Part shown: positions 8,744-17,921 of the stretch, in pieces
Layout: each line of letters begins with the position of its first letter
How positions within the stretch are numbered: position 1 is the first letter of the stretch
NCBI RefSeq assembly: GCF_900636765.1
Contig: NZ_LR134313.1
Location: 682,001-746,000, forward strand
DNA from: Neisseria canis
GTDB taxonomy: Bacteria > Pseudomonadota > Gammaproteobacteria > Burkholderiales > Neisseriaceae
Direction of reading: 5' to 3'
DNA: 64,000 nucleotides
Program-made: the position numbers and the translations under genes
Notes under the pieces: generated by a model
Databases searched by the model: none
What the model was told of the DNA's origin: nothing
The model's input: the letters and a program-made list of their open reading frames with translations, nothing else

Positions 8744-9490
8744 ATGAAAGCATTGGTTGCAGTAAAGCGCGTTGTTGATTACAACGTGAAAGTGCGTGTA
8801 AAAACAGATGGTTCGGATGTGGATATCGGCAATGTGAAAATGTCGATGAACCCTTTTGACGAAATTGCTGTAGAAGAAGCCGTGCGTTTGAAAGAAGCCG
8901 GCAAAATCAGCGAAATCGTGGCGGTTTCTTTGGGTGAAAAGAAATGCGAAGATACTTTGCGTACAGCGTTGGCAATGGGTGCAGACCGTGCGGTGCATGT
9001 GGAAACCGATGCCGTGCTGGAGCCTCTGGCTGTGGCCAAACTATTAAAAGCAGTAGCCGAAAAAGAGCAGCCGCAGCTTTTGCTGCTGGGAAAGCAGGCG
9101 ATTGATGATGATGCCAACCAAACTGCGCAGATGCTGGCTGCTTTGTTAAATGCGCCCCAAGGCACGTTTGCCAGCAAAGTGGTGTTGGAAGGCAGCGAAG
9201 TGTTGGTAACCCGGGAAATTGACGGCGGCTTGGAAACTGTAGCCTTAAAGCTGCCTGCTGTGATTAGCGCCGATTTGCGTTTGAATGAGCCGCGCTTTGT
9301 GAAGTTGCCCAACCTGATGCAGGCGAAAAAGAAACCTCTTGAAAAATTATCCCCAGAGAGCTTGGGTGTGAATATTGAAGCCCGCTTAAATGCGCAGCGC
9401 TATGCAGAGCCGAAGCAGCGCCAAGCCGGTGAAAAAGTGGCCAATGTTGCCGAACTGGTAGAAAAACTGCGCGCGGTAAAAGCGATTTAA
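8744..9490 (+). CDS. etfB: Electron transfer flavoprotein, beta subunit
   Basis: Small subunit (248 residues) of the ETF heterodimer, a soluble carrier passing electrons from acyl-CoA or other flavin dehydrogenases to ETF-ubiquinone oxidoreductase. Motifs: [56 protein letters not shown] (AMP/FAD region) and the ETF-beta signature [12 protein letters not shown], with [12 protein letters not shown] after it. It ends 10 nt before etfA, with GGAGCAAG as the ribosome site of the second gene, so the two are an operon. An ATG start with upstream GGAAAA fits. Confidence 0.96.
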   Translation: MKALVAVKRVVDYNVKVRVKTDGSDVDIGNVKMSMNPFDEIAVEEAVRLKEAGKISEIVAVSLGEKKCEDTLRTALAMGADRAVHVETDAVLEPLAVAKLLKAVAEKEQPQLLLLGKQAIDDDANQTAQMLAALLNAPQGTFASKVVLEGSEVLVTREIDGGLETVALKLPAVISADLRLNEPRFVKLPNLMQAKKKPLEKLSPESLGVNIEARLNAQRYAEPKQRQAGEKVANVAELVEKLRAVKAI

Positions 9491-9500
9491 GGAGCAAGAA

Positions 9501-10436
9501 ATGACAGTATTAGTAATTGCCGAGCATAATAACCAAACCTTAAATCCAGCTACTCTGCACGCTGTTTCTGCTGCTGCCAAGCTGGGCGATGTGCATGTGT
9601 TGGTGGTTGGAGAACATGCCGAACCGGTTGCCCAACAAGCAGCAAAAGTGGCCGGAGTGGCGAAAGTTTTATTAGCGGAAGCGCCTCATTATGCCGAATT
9701 TTTAGCTGAAGAATTAGCCCCTCTGGTGATTTCTTTAGCTGCCGATTACCGTTATATCGGCGCCACGGCTACCGCCTTTGGAAAAAACTTGATGCCTCGG
9801 GTTGCGGCTTTACTTGATTGTTCACAAGTATCTGATTTAACAGAAATTGTTGATGGTAAAACGTTTGTCCGCCCTATTTATGCGGGTAATGCTTTTGTTA
9901 CAGTAAGCAGTGAAGAGCCAAAGCTGGTGCTGACTTTCCGTGCGGCTGCATTTGAAGCCGCTCAGGCCGAAGGTAACAGCGCGGTCATTGAAAAAGTGAG
10001 CGTTACACCTGCGCAAAACTTAAGCCGTTTTGTAAACCGCGAACTTACTCAATCTGACCGCCCTGAGCTAACGCAAGCCCGGGTAATTGTGTCCGGAGGC
10101 CGTGCATTAGGCAGCTCGGAGCAATTCAATGCCCTACTCACTCCTTTGGCGGATGCTTTAGGCGCAGCAATCGGCGCTTCAAGAGCGGCTGTGGATGCCG
10201 AGTATGCCCCTAATGATTACCAAGTTGGGCAAACAGGCAAAGTGGTGGCGCCTGAGTTGTATATTGCAGTAGGTATTTCCGGAGCGATTCAGCATATTGC
10301 CGGTATGCAAGACAGCAAGGTGGTTGTGGCTATCAACAAAGATCCCGATGCACCGATTTTCAATGTAGCTGATTTTGCTTTGGTTGGCGATTTGTTCAGC
10401 ATAGTGCCCGAGTTGACTTCGGCGCTTAAAAACTGA
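9501..10436 (+). CDS. etfA: Electron transfer flavoprotein, alpha subunit
   Basis: Large ETF subunit (311 residues) that holds FAD in its C-terminal domain. N-terminal MTVLVIAEHNN and VLVVGEHAE mark domain I. The FAD-binding region is complete: VSGGRALGS, GASRAAVDAEYAPNDYQVGQ, APELYIAVGISGAIQHIAGM, then AINKDPDAPIFNVADFALVGDLF. Directly behind etfB, and followed 3 nt after its stop by the second perfect parS and then by a strong terminator. Confidence 0.96.
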   Translation: MTVLVIAEHNNQTLNPATLHAVSAAAKLGDVHVLVVGEHAEPVAQQAAKVAGVAKVLLAEAPHYAEFLAEELAPLVISLAADYRYIGATATAFGKNLMPRVAALLDCSQVSDLTEIVDGKTFVRPIYAGNAFVTVSSEEPKLVLTFRAAAFEAAQAEGNSAVIEKVSVTPAQNLSRFVNRELTQSDRPELTQARVIVSGGRALGSSEQFNALLTPLADALGAAIGASRAAVDAEYAPNDYQVGQTGKVVAPELYIAVGISGAIQHIAGMQDSKVVVAINKDPDAPIFNVADFALVGDLFSIVPELTSALKN

Positions 10437-10439
10437 TTG

Positions 10440-10455
10440 TGTTTCACGTGAAACA
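10440..10455. other. parS: parS centromere site 2 (ParB binding)
   Basis: Second perfect copy of TGTTTCACGTGAAACA, placed between the etfA stop codon and its terminator, 2.9 kb from site 1. Clusters of parS usually lie near the replication origin, so this window may be origin-proximal. Confidence 0.93.
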
Positions 10456-10460
10456 TAAAG

Positions 10461-10496
10461 CAAATTGCAGGTTGTTTTTCAACCTGCAATTTGTTT
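10461..10496 (+). terminator. Rho-independent terminator of etfBA
   Basis: Perfect 14-bp stem CAAATTGCAGGTTG with a TTTTT loop, then TTT. Unlike most terminators in this window it contains no uptake sequence. Confidence 0.85.
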
Positions 10497-10555
10497 ACCC
10501 TTAAAGCTAATTTTGTAACGGAAAAAGTGGATTAATAAAGTTTAAAGGCTTGGCT

Positions 10556-11617
10556 ATGAAAGCACTGCACCATCCCGACAAAATTTCATTTGCTTCTGAT
10601 AACTATTCGGGTGTGCATCCTGAAATAATGCAAGCGCTTGCTGTTGCAAACGGTGGTCATGTGGGTGCTTATGGTGGTGATGTTTATACCGAATACCTGC
10701 AAGTCGTTATCCAACAACATTTTGGAGAGCGGGCTGAAGCATGGCCGGTTTGGAGCGGCACCGGCGCGAATGTTTTGGCATTGCAGGCTTTACTGCCGCG
10801 TTGGGGTGGTGTGATTTGTGCGGAGAATGCACACATTCATGCAGATGAAAGCACTGCGCCCCAATCGGTGGGTGGTTTTAAATTGTGGACAGTTGCGTCG
10901 CCATGCGGCAAATTGTCTCCCCGATTGATTGATACTCAGGCATGGGGCTACGGATTTGAACATCGCGCGCAACCTTTGGTAACAAGCATTACACAAACTA
11001 CAGAGCTCGGAACTTGTTATGCGGTAGAAGAAATTAGAGCAATTTCCCGTCATGTACACAAATTGGGTATGACGCTGCATATGGATGGTGCCCGCTTGGC
11101 AAATGCGGCGGCGTATTTAGGCGTTTCTTTGCGGGAAATAACCACCGATGCAGGTGTGGATATACTCTCTTTTGGCGGTACAAAAAACGGTTTGATGTTT
11201 GGCGAATGTATTGTTGTGTGTAATCCTGAAGCCATAAAGGCAGATGCTTTGAAATATCTGCGTAAACTAAACTTGCAGTTGGCTTCAAAAATGCGCTTTT
11301 TGTCGGCTCAATTTATCGCTTTGTTGGAAAACGATTTGTGGCTTCGGTCTGCCGAGCAAGCAAACACAATGGCTTTGCGCTTGGCTGCCGGTTTGAGGAA
11401 GATTGAAGGCATAGAGATTTGCCAGGCAGTGGAATCCAATGCGGTTTTTGCCAAGCTGCCATATGGTGCGGCGGATAAATTACGCCAACATTATGCTTTT
11501 TATGATTGGGATAATGAAGGCACGATACGTTTGATGTGCAGCTTTGACACCCAAGAAGCCCATGTTGATGAGTTTTTGCAAAATGTGCGGCAGGTTTTAA
11601 AATCAATGCCTGTCTGA
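10556..11617 (+). CDS. ltaE: Low-specificity L-threonine aldolase family protein (PLP enzyme)
   Basis: Fold-type I PLP enzyme of 353 residues that cleaves L-threonine or L-allo-threonine to glycine and acetaldehyde. Motifs: FASDNYSGVHPEIMQAL, GAYGGDVYTEYLQ, WSGTGANVLALQALL, HIHADESTAP, MTLHMDGARLANAAAYLGVS, and the PLP lysine in LSFGGTKNGLMFGE. These resemble the beta-eliminating lyase/threonine aldolase branch. ATG 10556 is preferred to TTG 10550 because AAAGG is about 9 nt upstream. The C-terminal codons ATG CCT GTC TGA are a DUS that supplies the stop codon. Exact stereospecificity is not readable from sequence. Confidence 0.88.
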   Translation: MKALHHPDKISFASDNYSGVHPEIMQALAVANGGHVGAYGGDVYTEYLQVVIQQHFGERAEAWPVWSGTGANVLALQALLPRWGGVICAENAHIHADESTAPQSVGGFKLWTVASPCGKLSPRLIDTQAWGYGFEHRAQPLVTSITQTTELGTCYAVEEIRAISRHVHKLGMTLHMDGARLANAAAYLGVSLREITTDAGVDILSFGGTKNGLMFGECIVVCNPEAIKADALKYLRKLNLQLASKMRFLSAQFIALLENDLWLRSAEQANTMALRLAAGLRKIEGIEICQAVESNAVFAKLPYGAADKLRQHYAFYDWDNEGTIRLMCSFDTQEAHVDEFLQNVRQVLKSMPV

Positions 11618-11666
11618 AAAACAAAACCCGGCTTGCTCAAGGTTGGGTAGAAATTTCGGTAAACAG

Positions 11667-12293
11667 ATGGTTATGATAGGCACTTATAAAACGATTGCAG
11701 CTCCGGTGGTTGGCGAATTTAAAGATAAAGGCAGCCGATTTATTGCATTTGCCTACCCTGTTGACACAGCAGATAAAATCAAAACGCATGTGGATGAATT
11801 GCGGCAAGAGCATCATAAAGCACGCCATTGGTGCTATGCTTACCGCCTTGGTACGGAAGGTTTGCAGTTTAGGGCAAACGATGACGGAGAGCCTTCTGGC
11901 AGCGCGGGCAGGCCGATTTTGGGGCAGATAGATTCTTTTGGCGTAACCGATGTGCTGATCGTGGTGGTGCGCTATTTCGGCGGCACATTACTGGGCGTGC
12001 CCGGTTTGATTAATGCATATAAGCATGCTGCGGCTGAAGCATTGTGCCAAGCCGAAATTATCGAGAAGAATATCGAAAAAACGGCATGGATTATTTGTGA
12101 TTATCCGCACTTGAGTGAAGCGATCAGGATAGCCAAAGCGAATAATGCCGAGGTTATCCGTCAAGATTTGGCGCTGGATTGCCGCTTAACCGTTAAAATA
12201 CCTCTGGCTGATTATGAAAAATGCTTAGCTGCTTGGCAGGATACACGGCATATCGAAGTGCAATCGGAACCTTTCCGTAGTAATAACCCATGA
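11667..12293 (+). CDS. yigZ: YigZ/IMPACT family protein
   Basis: About 208 residues; N-terminal UPF0029/Impact domain with the characteristic KDKGSRFIAFAYPV, HKARHWCYAYRLG, NDDGEPSGSAGRPILGQI and VVVRYFGGTLLGVPGLI blocks, then a C-terminal DUF1949 ferredoxin-like domain. Bacterial YigZ resembles eukaryotic IMPACT, a translation-stress regulator; its bacterial role is not established. Several starts are possible: ATG 11667 has GGTAA a few bases upstream, ATG 11673 would shorten it by two residues, and TTG 11643 is unlikely. It follows ltaE by about 50 nt and may be co-transcribed. Confidence 0.9.
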   Translation: MVMIGTYKTIAAPVVGEFKDKGSRFIAFAYPVDTADKIKTHVDELRQEHHKARHWCYAYRLGTEGLQFRANDDGEPSGSAGRPILGQIDSFGVTDVLIVVVRYFGGTLLGVPGLINAYKHAAAEALCQAEIIEKNIEKTAWIICDYPHLSEAIRIAKANNAEVIRQDLALDCRLTVKIPLADYEKCLAAWQDTRHIEVQSEPFRSNNP

Positions 12294-12506
12294 TTCCGCT
12301 TTACCAAACGTCGGGTATAAAATGCTTGTTATTGGACGAGCCAGCCGTAATGCCTGTCTGAAAAGTTGCAGCTTGATTAAACAGGGTTGTAAGAATTCAC
12401 CTATAGCAAAGAAGCTTATTTTTGATATAAGGCAGTAATGCCGTAGCGGAATAAAGTTTATGTATCAGTTTTTAAAGCGATAAAGCTTACCTAAAAGTAC
12501 AACACA

Positions 12507-14717
12507 ATGTTTCCAGAATCCCCTTCGTCTTCCTTTTTACAAGGCTTGAATCCGGAGCAGCTTGCCGCAGTAACATGGCCGCCACAATCTGCGCTGGTGC
12601 TTGCAGGCGCCGGTAGCGGGAAAACCCGGGTGTTGACCACCCGCATCGCATGGCTGTTGCAGAGCGGGCAAGCCAGTGTCCACAGCATTATGGCGGTTAC
12701 GTTTACCAATAAAGCCGCTAAAGAAATGCAAATGCGTTTGGGCGCCATGCTGCCGATCAATGTGCGAGCGATGTGGTTGGGAACATTTCACGGCCTTTGC
12801 CACCGGTTTTTACGCTTGCACTACCGCGATGCCGGCTTACCTGCTGCATTTCAGATTCTCGACAGCGGCGATCAGCTGGCGCTGATTAAGCGTATGCTGA
12901 AAGCTTTAAACATCGCTGAAGAAATCATTGCGCCGCGCACATTGCAAGGCTTCATCAACGCGCAAAAAGAAGCCGGTTTGCGCGCTTCTGTTCTGGAAGC
13001 GCAAGATCCGCATACCCGTAGGCTGATTGAATGCTACGCGGAATACGACACAATATGCTGGCGCGAAGGTGTGGTTGATTTTGCCGAATTGATGTTGCGC
13101 AGCTATGAAATGCTGTTGGCAAACGAAACCTTGCGCCGGCATTATCAAAACCGCTTTAACCATATTTTGATTGATGAATTTCAAGACACCAACAAGCTTC
13201 AATATGCCTGGCTGAAACTGATGGCCGGTGAGAGCGCGGCACTGTTTGCAGTGGGCGATGACGACCAATCTATCTACCGCTTCCGCGGCGCTCACATCGG
13301 TAACATGAATGCGCTGATGGATGAATTCGACATAGAAGCACCGATCAAGCTGGAGCAGAATTACCGCTCGGTCGGTAATATTTTGGCCGCAGCCAATGCC
13401 GTGATCGAAAACAATGACGAACGCTTGGGTAAAAATCTGCGCACGGATGCCGAGCTTGGCGACAAAATCCGCTTTTTTTCCGCACCCACGGATTTTGACG
13501 AAGCTTTGTTTATTATTGATGAAGCCAAGTCTTTGCAACGCGAAGGCTGGGCATTGAGTGATATGGCTGTTCTTTACCGCAGCAACGCCCAATCCCGAAT
13601 TATCGAGCAAGCCCTTTTTCGCAGCGGCATCCCTTATAAAATCTACGGCGGTTTGCGCTTTTATGAGCGGCAGGAAATCAAACATGCGCTTGCTTATTTG
13701 CGCTTGGCAGCCAATCCCGAAGACGACAATGCTTTATTGCGCGTCATCAATATGCCGCCGCGGGGTATCGGTGCCCGAACTATCGAAAATATCCAAGCTA
13801 CCGCTTCCGAGCAAGGTGTTTCGCTCTGGCAGGCCGCCTGCAGCATGGGTGCGAAAGCCGCCAAAGTAGCTGCTTTTGTGCGCCTGATTGAAAACCTGCG
13901 CAATCAAGTCGGGCAGCTATCTCTTGCCGAGATTATGAGCGGAGTGATTCATGACAGCGGCTTGGTTGAATACTACAAAACCCAAAAAGGCGATCACCAA
14001 GACCGGCTGGACAACTTAGACGAGCTGGTCAATGCCGCTGTGGTGTTTAAACCGGAAGAAAGCAATTTTGAGGTGTTGCCGGAAAACAGCGCGGAAAATC
14101 CGGCATTTGATGTGTTGGCATTTTTGAGCAACGCTGCGCTGGAATCGGGCGAAAACCAAGCAGGCGAAGGAGACGATGCCCTCCAGTTAATGACCGTACA
14201 TGCGGCCAAAGGCTTGGAATTTGATGCCGTATTTCTCACCGGCATGGAAGAGAGCCGTTTTCCCAGCGAATTGAGCCTGGCCGAACGGGGCGGTTTGGAG
14301 GAAGAGCGGCGCTTGATGTATGTAGCGATTACCCGCGCCAGAAAGCGGCTGTATATCACGATGGCCCAACAGCGCATGTTGCACGGTCAAACACAATTCG
14401 GTGTGGTTTCGCGCTTTGTAGAGGAAATTCCCGAAGAGCTGCTGCATTATCTTTCGCCCAAAAAACAGGCTGTTTCAGGTTATGCTGCAAGCGGCAGCGC
14501 ATTCAGACAGGCATCGGCAGGCAAAACCGCAAATTACTCGCCGCCGAAAGATTTTTCCGGTTTCCGCATCGGGCAGAACGTGCGCCATGCAAAATTTGGC
14601 ACGGGCGTGATTATCGATGCGGTGGATAAAGGCGAATCGGCCAGGCTGACGGTGAATTTCGGCAAAGAAGGCATTAAAGAGCTGGATACGAAATTTGCCA
14701 AACTGGAGCCTGTCTGA
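12507..14717 (+). CDS. uvrD: UvrD-type DNA helicase II (superfamily 1A)
   Basis: ATP-dependent 3'-5' DNA helicase of 736 residues for excision and mismatch repair. All SF1A motifs are seen: Q-motif LNPEQLAAV, Walker A AGAGSGKT, Ia AVTFTNKAAKEM, II LIDEFQDTN, III VGDDDQSIYRFRGA, IV VLYRSNAQSRIIEQAL, V LMTVHAAKGLEFDAVFL, VI EERRLMYVAITRARKRLYI. The C-terminus (ppGpp/RNA polymerase-binding Tudor-like part) ends VRHAKFGTGVIIDAVDKGES...LEPV. Length and the C-terminal domain fit UvrD better than Rep. The last codons GAG CCT GTC TGA overlap a DUS-like sequence that supplies the stop. A 213-nt gap upstream contains one DUS (12349-12362) and nothing else recognised. Confidence 0.93.
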   Translation: MFPESPSSSFLQGLNPEQLAAVTWPPQSALVLAGAGSGKTRVLTTRIAWLLQSGQASVHSIMAVTFTNKAAKEMQMRLGAMLPINVRAMWLGTFHGLCHRFLRLHYRDAGLPAAFQILDSGDQLALIKRMLKALNIAEEIIAPRTLQGFINAQKEAGLRASVLEAQDPHTRRLIECYAEYDTICWREGVVDFAELMLRSYEMLLANETLRRHYQNRFNHILIDEFQDTNKLQYAWLKLMAGESAALFAVGDDDQSIYRFRGAHIGNMNALMDEFDIEAPIKLEQNYRSVGNILAAANAVIENNDERLGKNLRTDAELGDKIRFFSAPTDFDEALFIIDEAKSLQREGWALSDMAVLYRSNAQSRIIEQALFRSGIPYKIYGGLRFYERQEIKHALAYLRLAANPEDDNALLRVINMPPRGIGARTIENIQATASEQGVSLWQAACSMGAKAAKVAAFVRLIENLRNQVGQLSLAEIMSGVIHDSGLVEYYKTQKGDHQDRLDNLDELVNAAVVFKPEESNFEVLPENSAENPAFDVLAFLSNAALESGENQAGEGDDALQLMTVHAAKGLEFDAVFLTGMEESRFPSELSLAERGGLEEERRLMYVAITRARKRLYITMAQQRMLHGQTQFGVVSRFVEEIPEELLHYLSPKKQAVSGYAASGSAFRQASAGKTANYSPPKDFSGFRIGQNVRHAKFGTGVIIDAVDKGESARLTVNFGKEGIKELDTKFAKLEPV

Positions 14718-14810
14718 ACCCCCCTCCAACTGTTTGAAATACATATAGAAAGATCATTCCGAAGCATGAGCCGGCGGATAACGAAACACCCGATTAAACC
14801 ATCAATGCCT

Positions 14811-15889
14811 GGCGGATTCGGATTTGAAGTGCAACTTTCCATAACAGAAAAAGGCCGGTATGCGGTAGCATACGGCCTTTCCTGCAAGAAAGATTGCCAT
14901 GAGCTACACACAACTGACCCAAGACGAACGATACCGCATCCAATACCTGTCCCGCCACCACACCGTCACCGAAATCGCCAAACTGCTTAACCGCAACAAA
15001 AGCACCATCAGCCGCGAAATCAGACGGCACAGTACACAGAAAAAGCCATGCAACGCCGAAAAAGCCCAACAGCAAAGCCGGCTTACCAAGCAGCGTAAGC
15101 GAAAACCCTATAAGCTCCATTCCCGGCTGATTCAACACATCGACACCCTCATCCGACTCAAACTCAGTCCCGAACAAGTGTGCGCCTATCTGTACAAACA
15201 CCACCAAATCACGCTCCACCACAGCACCGTCTATAACTACCTGCGCGACGACAAAAGCAACGGCGGCACTTTGTGGCAGCATCTCAGAATATGCAGCAAA
15301 TCCTACCGTAAACGCTACGGCAGTACATGGACTAGAGGAAAAGTACCCGACCGCGTCGGCATTGAAAACCGACCCGCCATCGTCGACCAAAAATCCCGCA
15401 TCGGCGATTGGGAAGCCGACACCGTCGTCGGCAAAGATCAGAAAAGCGCATTACTGACCTTGGTCGAGCGGGTTACCCGCTACACCATCATCTGCAAATT
15501 GAAGAACTTCAAAGCCAAAGACACTGCCCGCGCAGTCATCAGGGTATTGAAGGCGCATAAAGCCAGAGTCCATACCATTACCATGGATAACGGCAAAGAA
15601 TTCTACCGACACATGCGAATAGCCCAAGCATTGGAGGCGGAAACCTATTTTTGCCGCCCCTACCGTTCTTGGGAGAAAGGGCTGAATGAAAATACCAACG
15701 GACTCATCCGCCAATATTTCCCCAAACAAACCGATTTCCGCAACATCAGCCATCGGGAGATACGCAGGGTTCAAGATGAGCTGAACCACCGGCCAAGAAA
15801 AACACTTGGCTAGGAAACGCCAAGTGTTTTATTCTTGAATCTGTTCCAACCTCTACTGCCTGAGTGTTGCACTTGAAATTCGAATCTAA
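14811..15889 (+). mobile_element. IS1655-type insertion sequence, copy 1 (IS30 family), inserted in a DUS hairpin
   Basis: A 1079-bp element bounded by imperfect terminal repeats, left GATTCGGATTTGAAGTGCAAC and right (complement) GATTCGAATTTCAAGTGCAAC, 19 of 21 matching. Inside the left end a strong hairpin (AAAGGCCG...CGGCCTTT, about 14850-14881) precedes the transposase and could block outside transcription. Left flank ends ATCAATGCCT and right flank begins GCCTGTCTGAAAC, so removing the element with one copy of the 3-4 bp duplication (GCCT/CCT) restores a symmetric DUS hairpin CCATCAATGCCTGTCTGAAA with its complement. The same 1079-bp element recurs at 22373 and 60781. Confidence 0.92.
14899..15876 (+). 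pseudogene. IS1655-type transposase with late nonsense codon
   Basis: IS30-family DDE transposase: N-terminal helix-turn-helix (MSYTQLTQDERYRIQYLS, EIAKLLNRNKSTISREIRRH) and catalytic segments IGDWEADTVVG, ITMDNGKEF and GLNENTNGLIRQYFPK. The codon TAT present in copies 2 and 3 (in GYETPSV) is TAG at 15811-15813, ending the protein at 304 residues and removing the last 21. All three acidic residues precede the stop, so partial activity is possible; I call it a pseudogene on the truncation alone. It also differs from the other copies around residues 40-52 (STQKKPCN against CPQGQQYS). Confidence 0.8.
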
Positions 15890-15989
15890 GCCTGTCTGAA
15901 ACTTTTCAGACAGGCATTGATGGTTTGTGCTTGATATACGTTTAGATTAATATACCGAACTGATTGAGAATCATAGAAAGGATAATACG

Positions 15990-16766
15990 ATGAAGAACTT
16001 TAACAAACCGTTTTCGATTGCGGCGCTTATCGCCGTGAGCTTGGGGCTGCAAGCCTGTGAAAGCGCAGCCAACAAGCCGCAAAGCGAGCCGACACAGGCC
16101 GCTTCTGCACAAGGCTATAAAGGGTTCCGCTTCAGCTTGGAAGAAATGCAGGATATCGCCAATCCCCAAAAGCTTTCTTGGCGCATTTTCTATGAAAAAC
16201 CTTCCGAAGGCCCCGATGCGGCGTGGTTTGATGCGGTAAAACGCGGTGATTTGGCCGCTGTGAAAAAAATGGTCGAAAACGGCCAGAATTTGGAAGCCAA
16301 AGATGAAGCCAGCTTAGGGCAAACCGCTTTGGGCTGGGCAGCCTTTATCGGCTACGAAGATATGGTGGATTATCTGATTGGGCGCGGTGCAGACTTAAAT
16401 GCCACCGACCGCGGCGATGTTTATAATGTGTTGAAATCGGCAGTTTTGGGCAAGAACACCAATATTGTGAAAAAAGTGTATGCCAAGCTGAAAGACAAAA
16501 CCGATTTGAATGACCAAACCGTTGAGAGCGACGGAGAAACCCTGATTATGGTTGCCGCCAGCAATAACCGCATCGACACCGTAAAATATCTGCTTTCTTT
16601 GGGCGCAAACCCGAATCTGGTAACCACCCAAACCGATAAATCGGCAGGTTCGTATAATCAAAGCGCACTATCTTACGCCTGTACGCGCGGCCATAAGGAA
16701 ATGCAGCAATTGCTGATTTCACACGGCGCGATCAACCACAGAACAGGTAAATCAAGCTGTGAATAA
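15990..16766 (+). CDS. Ankyrin-repeat lipoprotein
   Basis: Exported lipoprotein of 258 residues: signal peptide MKNFNKPFSIAALIAVSLGL with lipobox LQAC (Cys 23), a short disordered linker, then ankyrin repeats from about residue 85 (WFDAVKRGDLAAVKKMVENG, TALGWAAFIGYEDMVDYLIGRGADLN, ETLIMVAASNNRIDTVKYLLSLGANPN, SALSYACTRGHKEMQQLLISHGA). Ankyrin domains bind proteins; no enzymatic motif is seen. A palindrome TGATTGAGAATCA at 15961-15973 just upstream weakly resembles a Fur-type operator. Gene flanked upstream by IS1655 copy 1 and downstream by a DUS terminator. Function unknown. Confidence 0.85.
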   Translation: MKNFNKPFSIAALIAVSLGLQACESAANKPQSEPTQAASAQGYKGFRFSLEEMQDIANPQKLSWRIFYEKPSEGPDAAWFDAVKRGDLAAVKKMVENGQNLEAKDEASLGQTALGWAAFIGYEDMVDYLIGRGADLNATDRGDVYNVLKSAVLGKNTNIVKKVYAKLKDKTDLNDQTVESDGETLIMVAASNNRIDTVKYLLSLGANPNLVTTQTDKSAGSYNQSALSYACTRGHKEMQQLLISHGAINHRTGKSSCE

Positions 16767-16800
16767 AATGGTTGGCTAACCGGTGAACGGTCATGGACGT

Positions 16801-16838
16801 AATGCCTGTTTGAAAGCGGTTTTCAGACAGGCATTTTT
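16801..16838 (+). terminator. DUS hairpin terminator after the ankyrin lipoprotein
   Basis: Left arm AATGCCTGTTTGAAA has one mismatch to the DUS; right arm is perfect and is followed by five T. Confidence 0.8.
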
Positions 16839-16897
16839 CTATCCTCTATCATGAATATGACAATACATGCAGCCGGAAAAGGAAGAATCGATTCAGC

Positions 16898-16928
16898 TTG
16901 CATCGTGCATCGGTTTATTCGCTATAAT
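16898..16928 (+). promoter_or_regulatory. Candidate promoter for the MscS channel gene
   Basis: TTGCAT (16898-16903) and TATAAT (16923-16928), 19 bp apart, 80 nt before the start codon. The wide spacer lowers confidence. Confidence 0.45.
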
Positions 16929-17007
16929 AAGCACTTAATATTCTGAATTTCAAACATAATTATCTTTTCAGACAGGCCTTGCAAATCACAAACGGAATAG
17001 CGCAATC

Positions 17008-17901
17008 ATGTGGGAAACCATTAATTATTATCTTCACAACGGGCCGGTAAAAGCCGAAATCATTGAGTCGGTGCTGATGGTAATCGGCATTTTGCTCCTG
17101 CGCACGGTAATTTTGCAGACGCATTTCCGCAGCCATCCGACCATGGAAATTGAAGACAAACGCCGTTGGGTGGTGGCCAGCCGCAACATCACGCTGATTA
17201 TGGTGATTTTCGGGTTGGCGATTATCTGGGCGGCACAGATTCAAACCTTGGCGCTTTCCATGTTTGCGGTGGCCGCCGCCATTGTGTTGGCAACCAAAGA
17301 GCTGATTATGTGCCTTTCCGGCAGTCTGTTGCGCTCAATGACCAAGCAATATTCGGTAGGCGATTATATTGAAGTGAACGGGCTGCGCGGGCGCGTGGTG
17401 GACATCAACCTTTTCAACACTTTGATGATGCAGATCGGCCCGAACCAACTCATCGGCCAGCTTTCGGGCAAAACGATTTCTTTTCCCAACAGTCTTCTGC
17501 TTTCGTATTCGGTTCAGCGGGATAATGTGCTCGGTTCTTTTGTGGTGCATACTTTTGAAATTTCCGTGCCGATTCACTTGGATTCGGATAAGATTGTGCC
17601 GGTTTTAGAGGATGTGTTGCAGAAAAAGTGTGCACCTTATATTAAAGTGATTGAGAAATATCTCGAAGAAGTGCAGCTCGAAAAACTGTTTATCACGCCG
17701 GCTGCCCACCCCCGAATCAGCCGGGTGCCTTTCGATGATAAAGTTTATAATTTGGTGGTACGCTTTGCTTCACCGGTGTCGAAGCGGCTGGAAGTGCAGC
17801 AAGCTGTGCTGGATGCCTTTATCCGCGTGCAATACCGTTTGATGAACCATAATGGCGGGCAAGAAGCCCATGGCTATGATAAACCCGTTATGCCTGTCTG
17901 A
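17008..17901 (+). CDS. Small-conductance mechanosensitive channel family protein (MscS-like)
   Basis: Inner-membrane protein of 297 residues. Two or three N-terminal hydrophobic helices (VLMVIGILLLRTVIL; ITLIMVIFGLAIIWAA; LALSMFAVAAAIVLATKELIMC, the pore-lining TM3-type helix) are followed by the MscS beta domain (YSVGDYIEVNGLRGRVVDINLFNTLMM, then ISFPNSLLLSYSV). It should release osmolytes on hypo-osmotic shock or act as a related channel. The C-terminal codons ATG CCT GTC TGA form a DUS, so the protein ends Met-Pro-Val at an uptake sequence. Followed 21 nt later by pncC. Confidence 0.88.
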   Translation: MWETINYYLHNGPVKAEIIESVLMVIGILLLRTVILQTHFRSHPTMEIEDKRRWVVASRNITLIMVIFGLAIIWAAQIQTLALSMFAVAAAIVLATKELIMCLSGSLLRSMTKQYSVGDYIEVNGLRGRVVDINLFNTLMMQIGPNQLIGQLSGKTISFPNSLLLSYSVQRDNVLGSFVVHTFEISVPIHLDSDKIVPVLEDVLQKKCAPYIKVIEKYLEEVQLEKLFITPAAHPRISRVPFDDKVYNLVVRFASPVSKRLEVQQAVLDAFIRVQYRLMNHNGGQEAHGYDKPVMPV

Positions 17902-17921
17902 AACAATCCAATGGAAGAGCC

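Noticed and set aside
14794..15390. About 200-codon minus-strand frame inside each IS1655 copy (also 22335-22952, 60749-61360)
   Set aside because: Conserved only because the IS is; no family likeness and no start signal. It overlaps the transposase.
15961..15973. Fur-like palindrome TGATTGAGAATCA before the ankyrin lipoprotein
   Set aside because: Only a short, weak match to the Fur consensus; not listed as a site.
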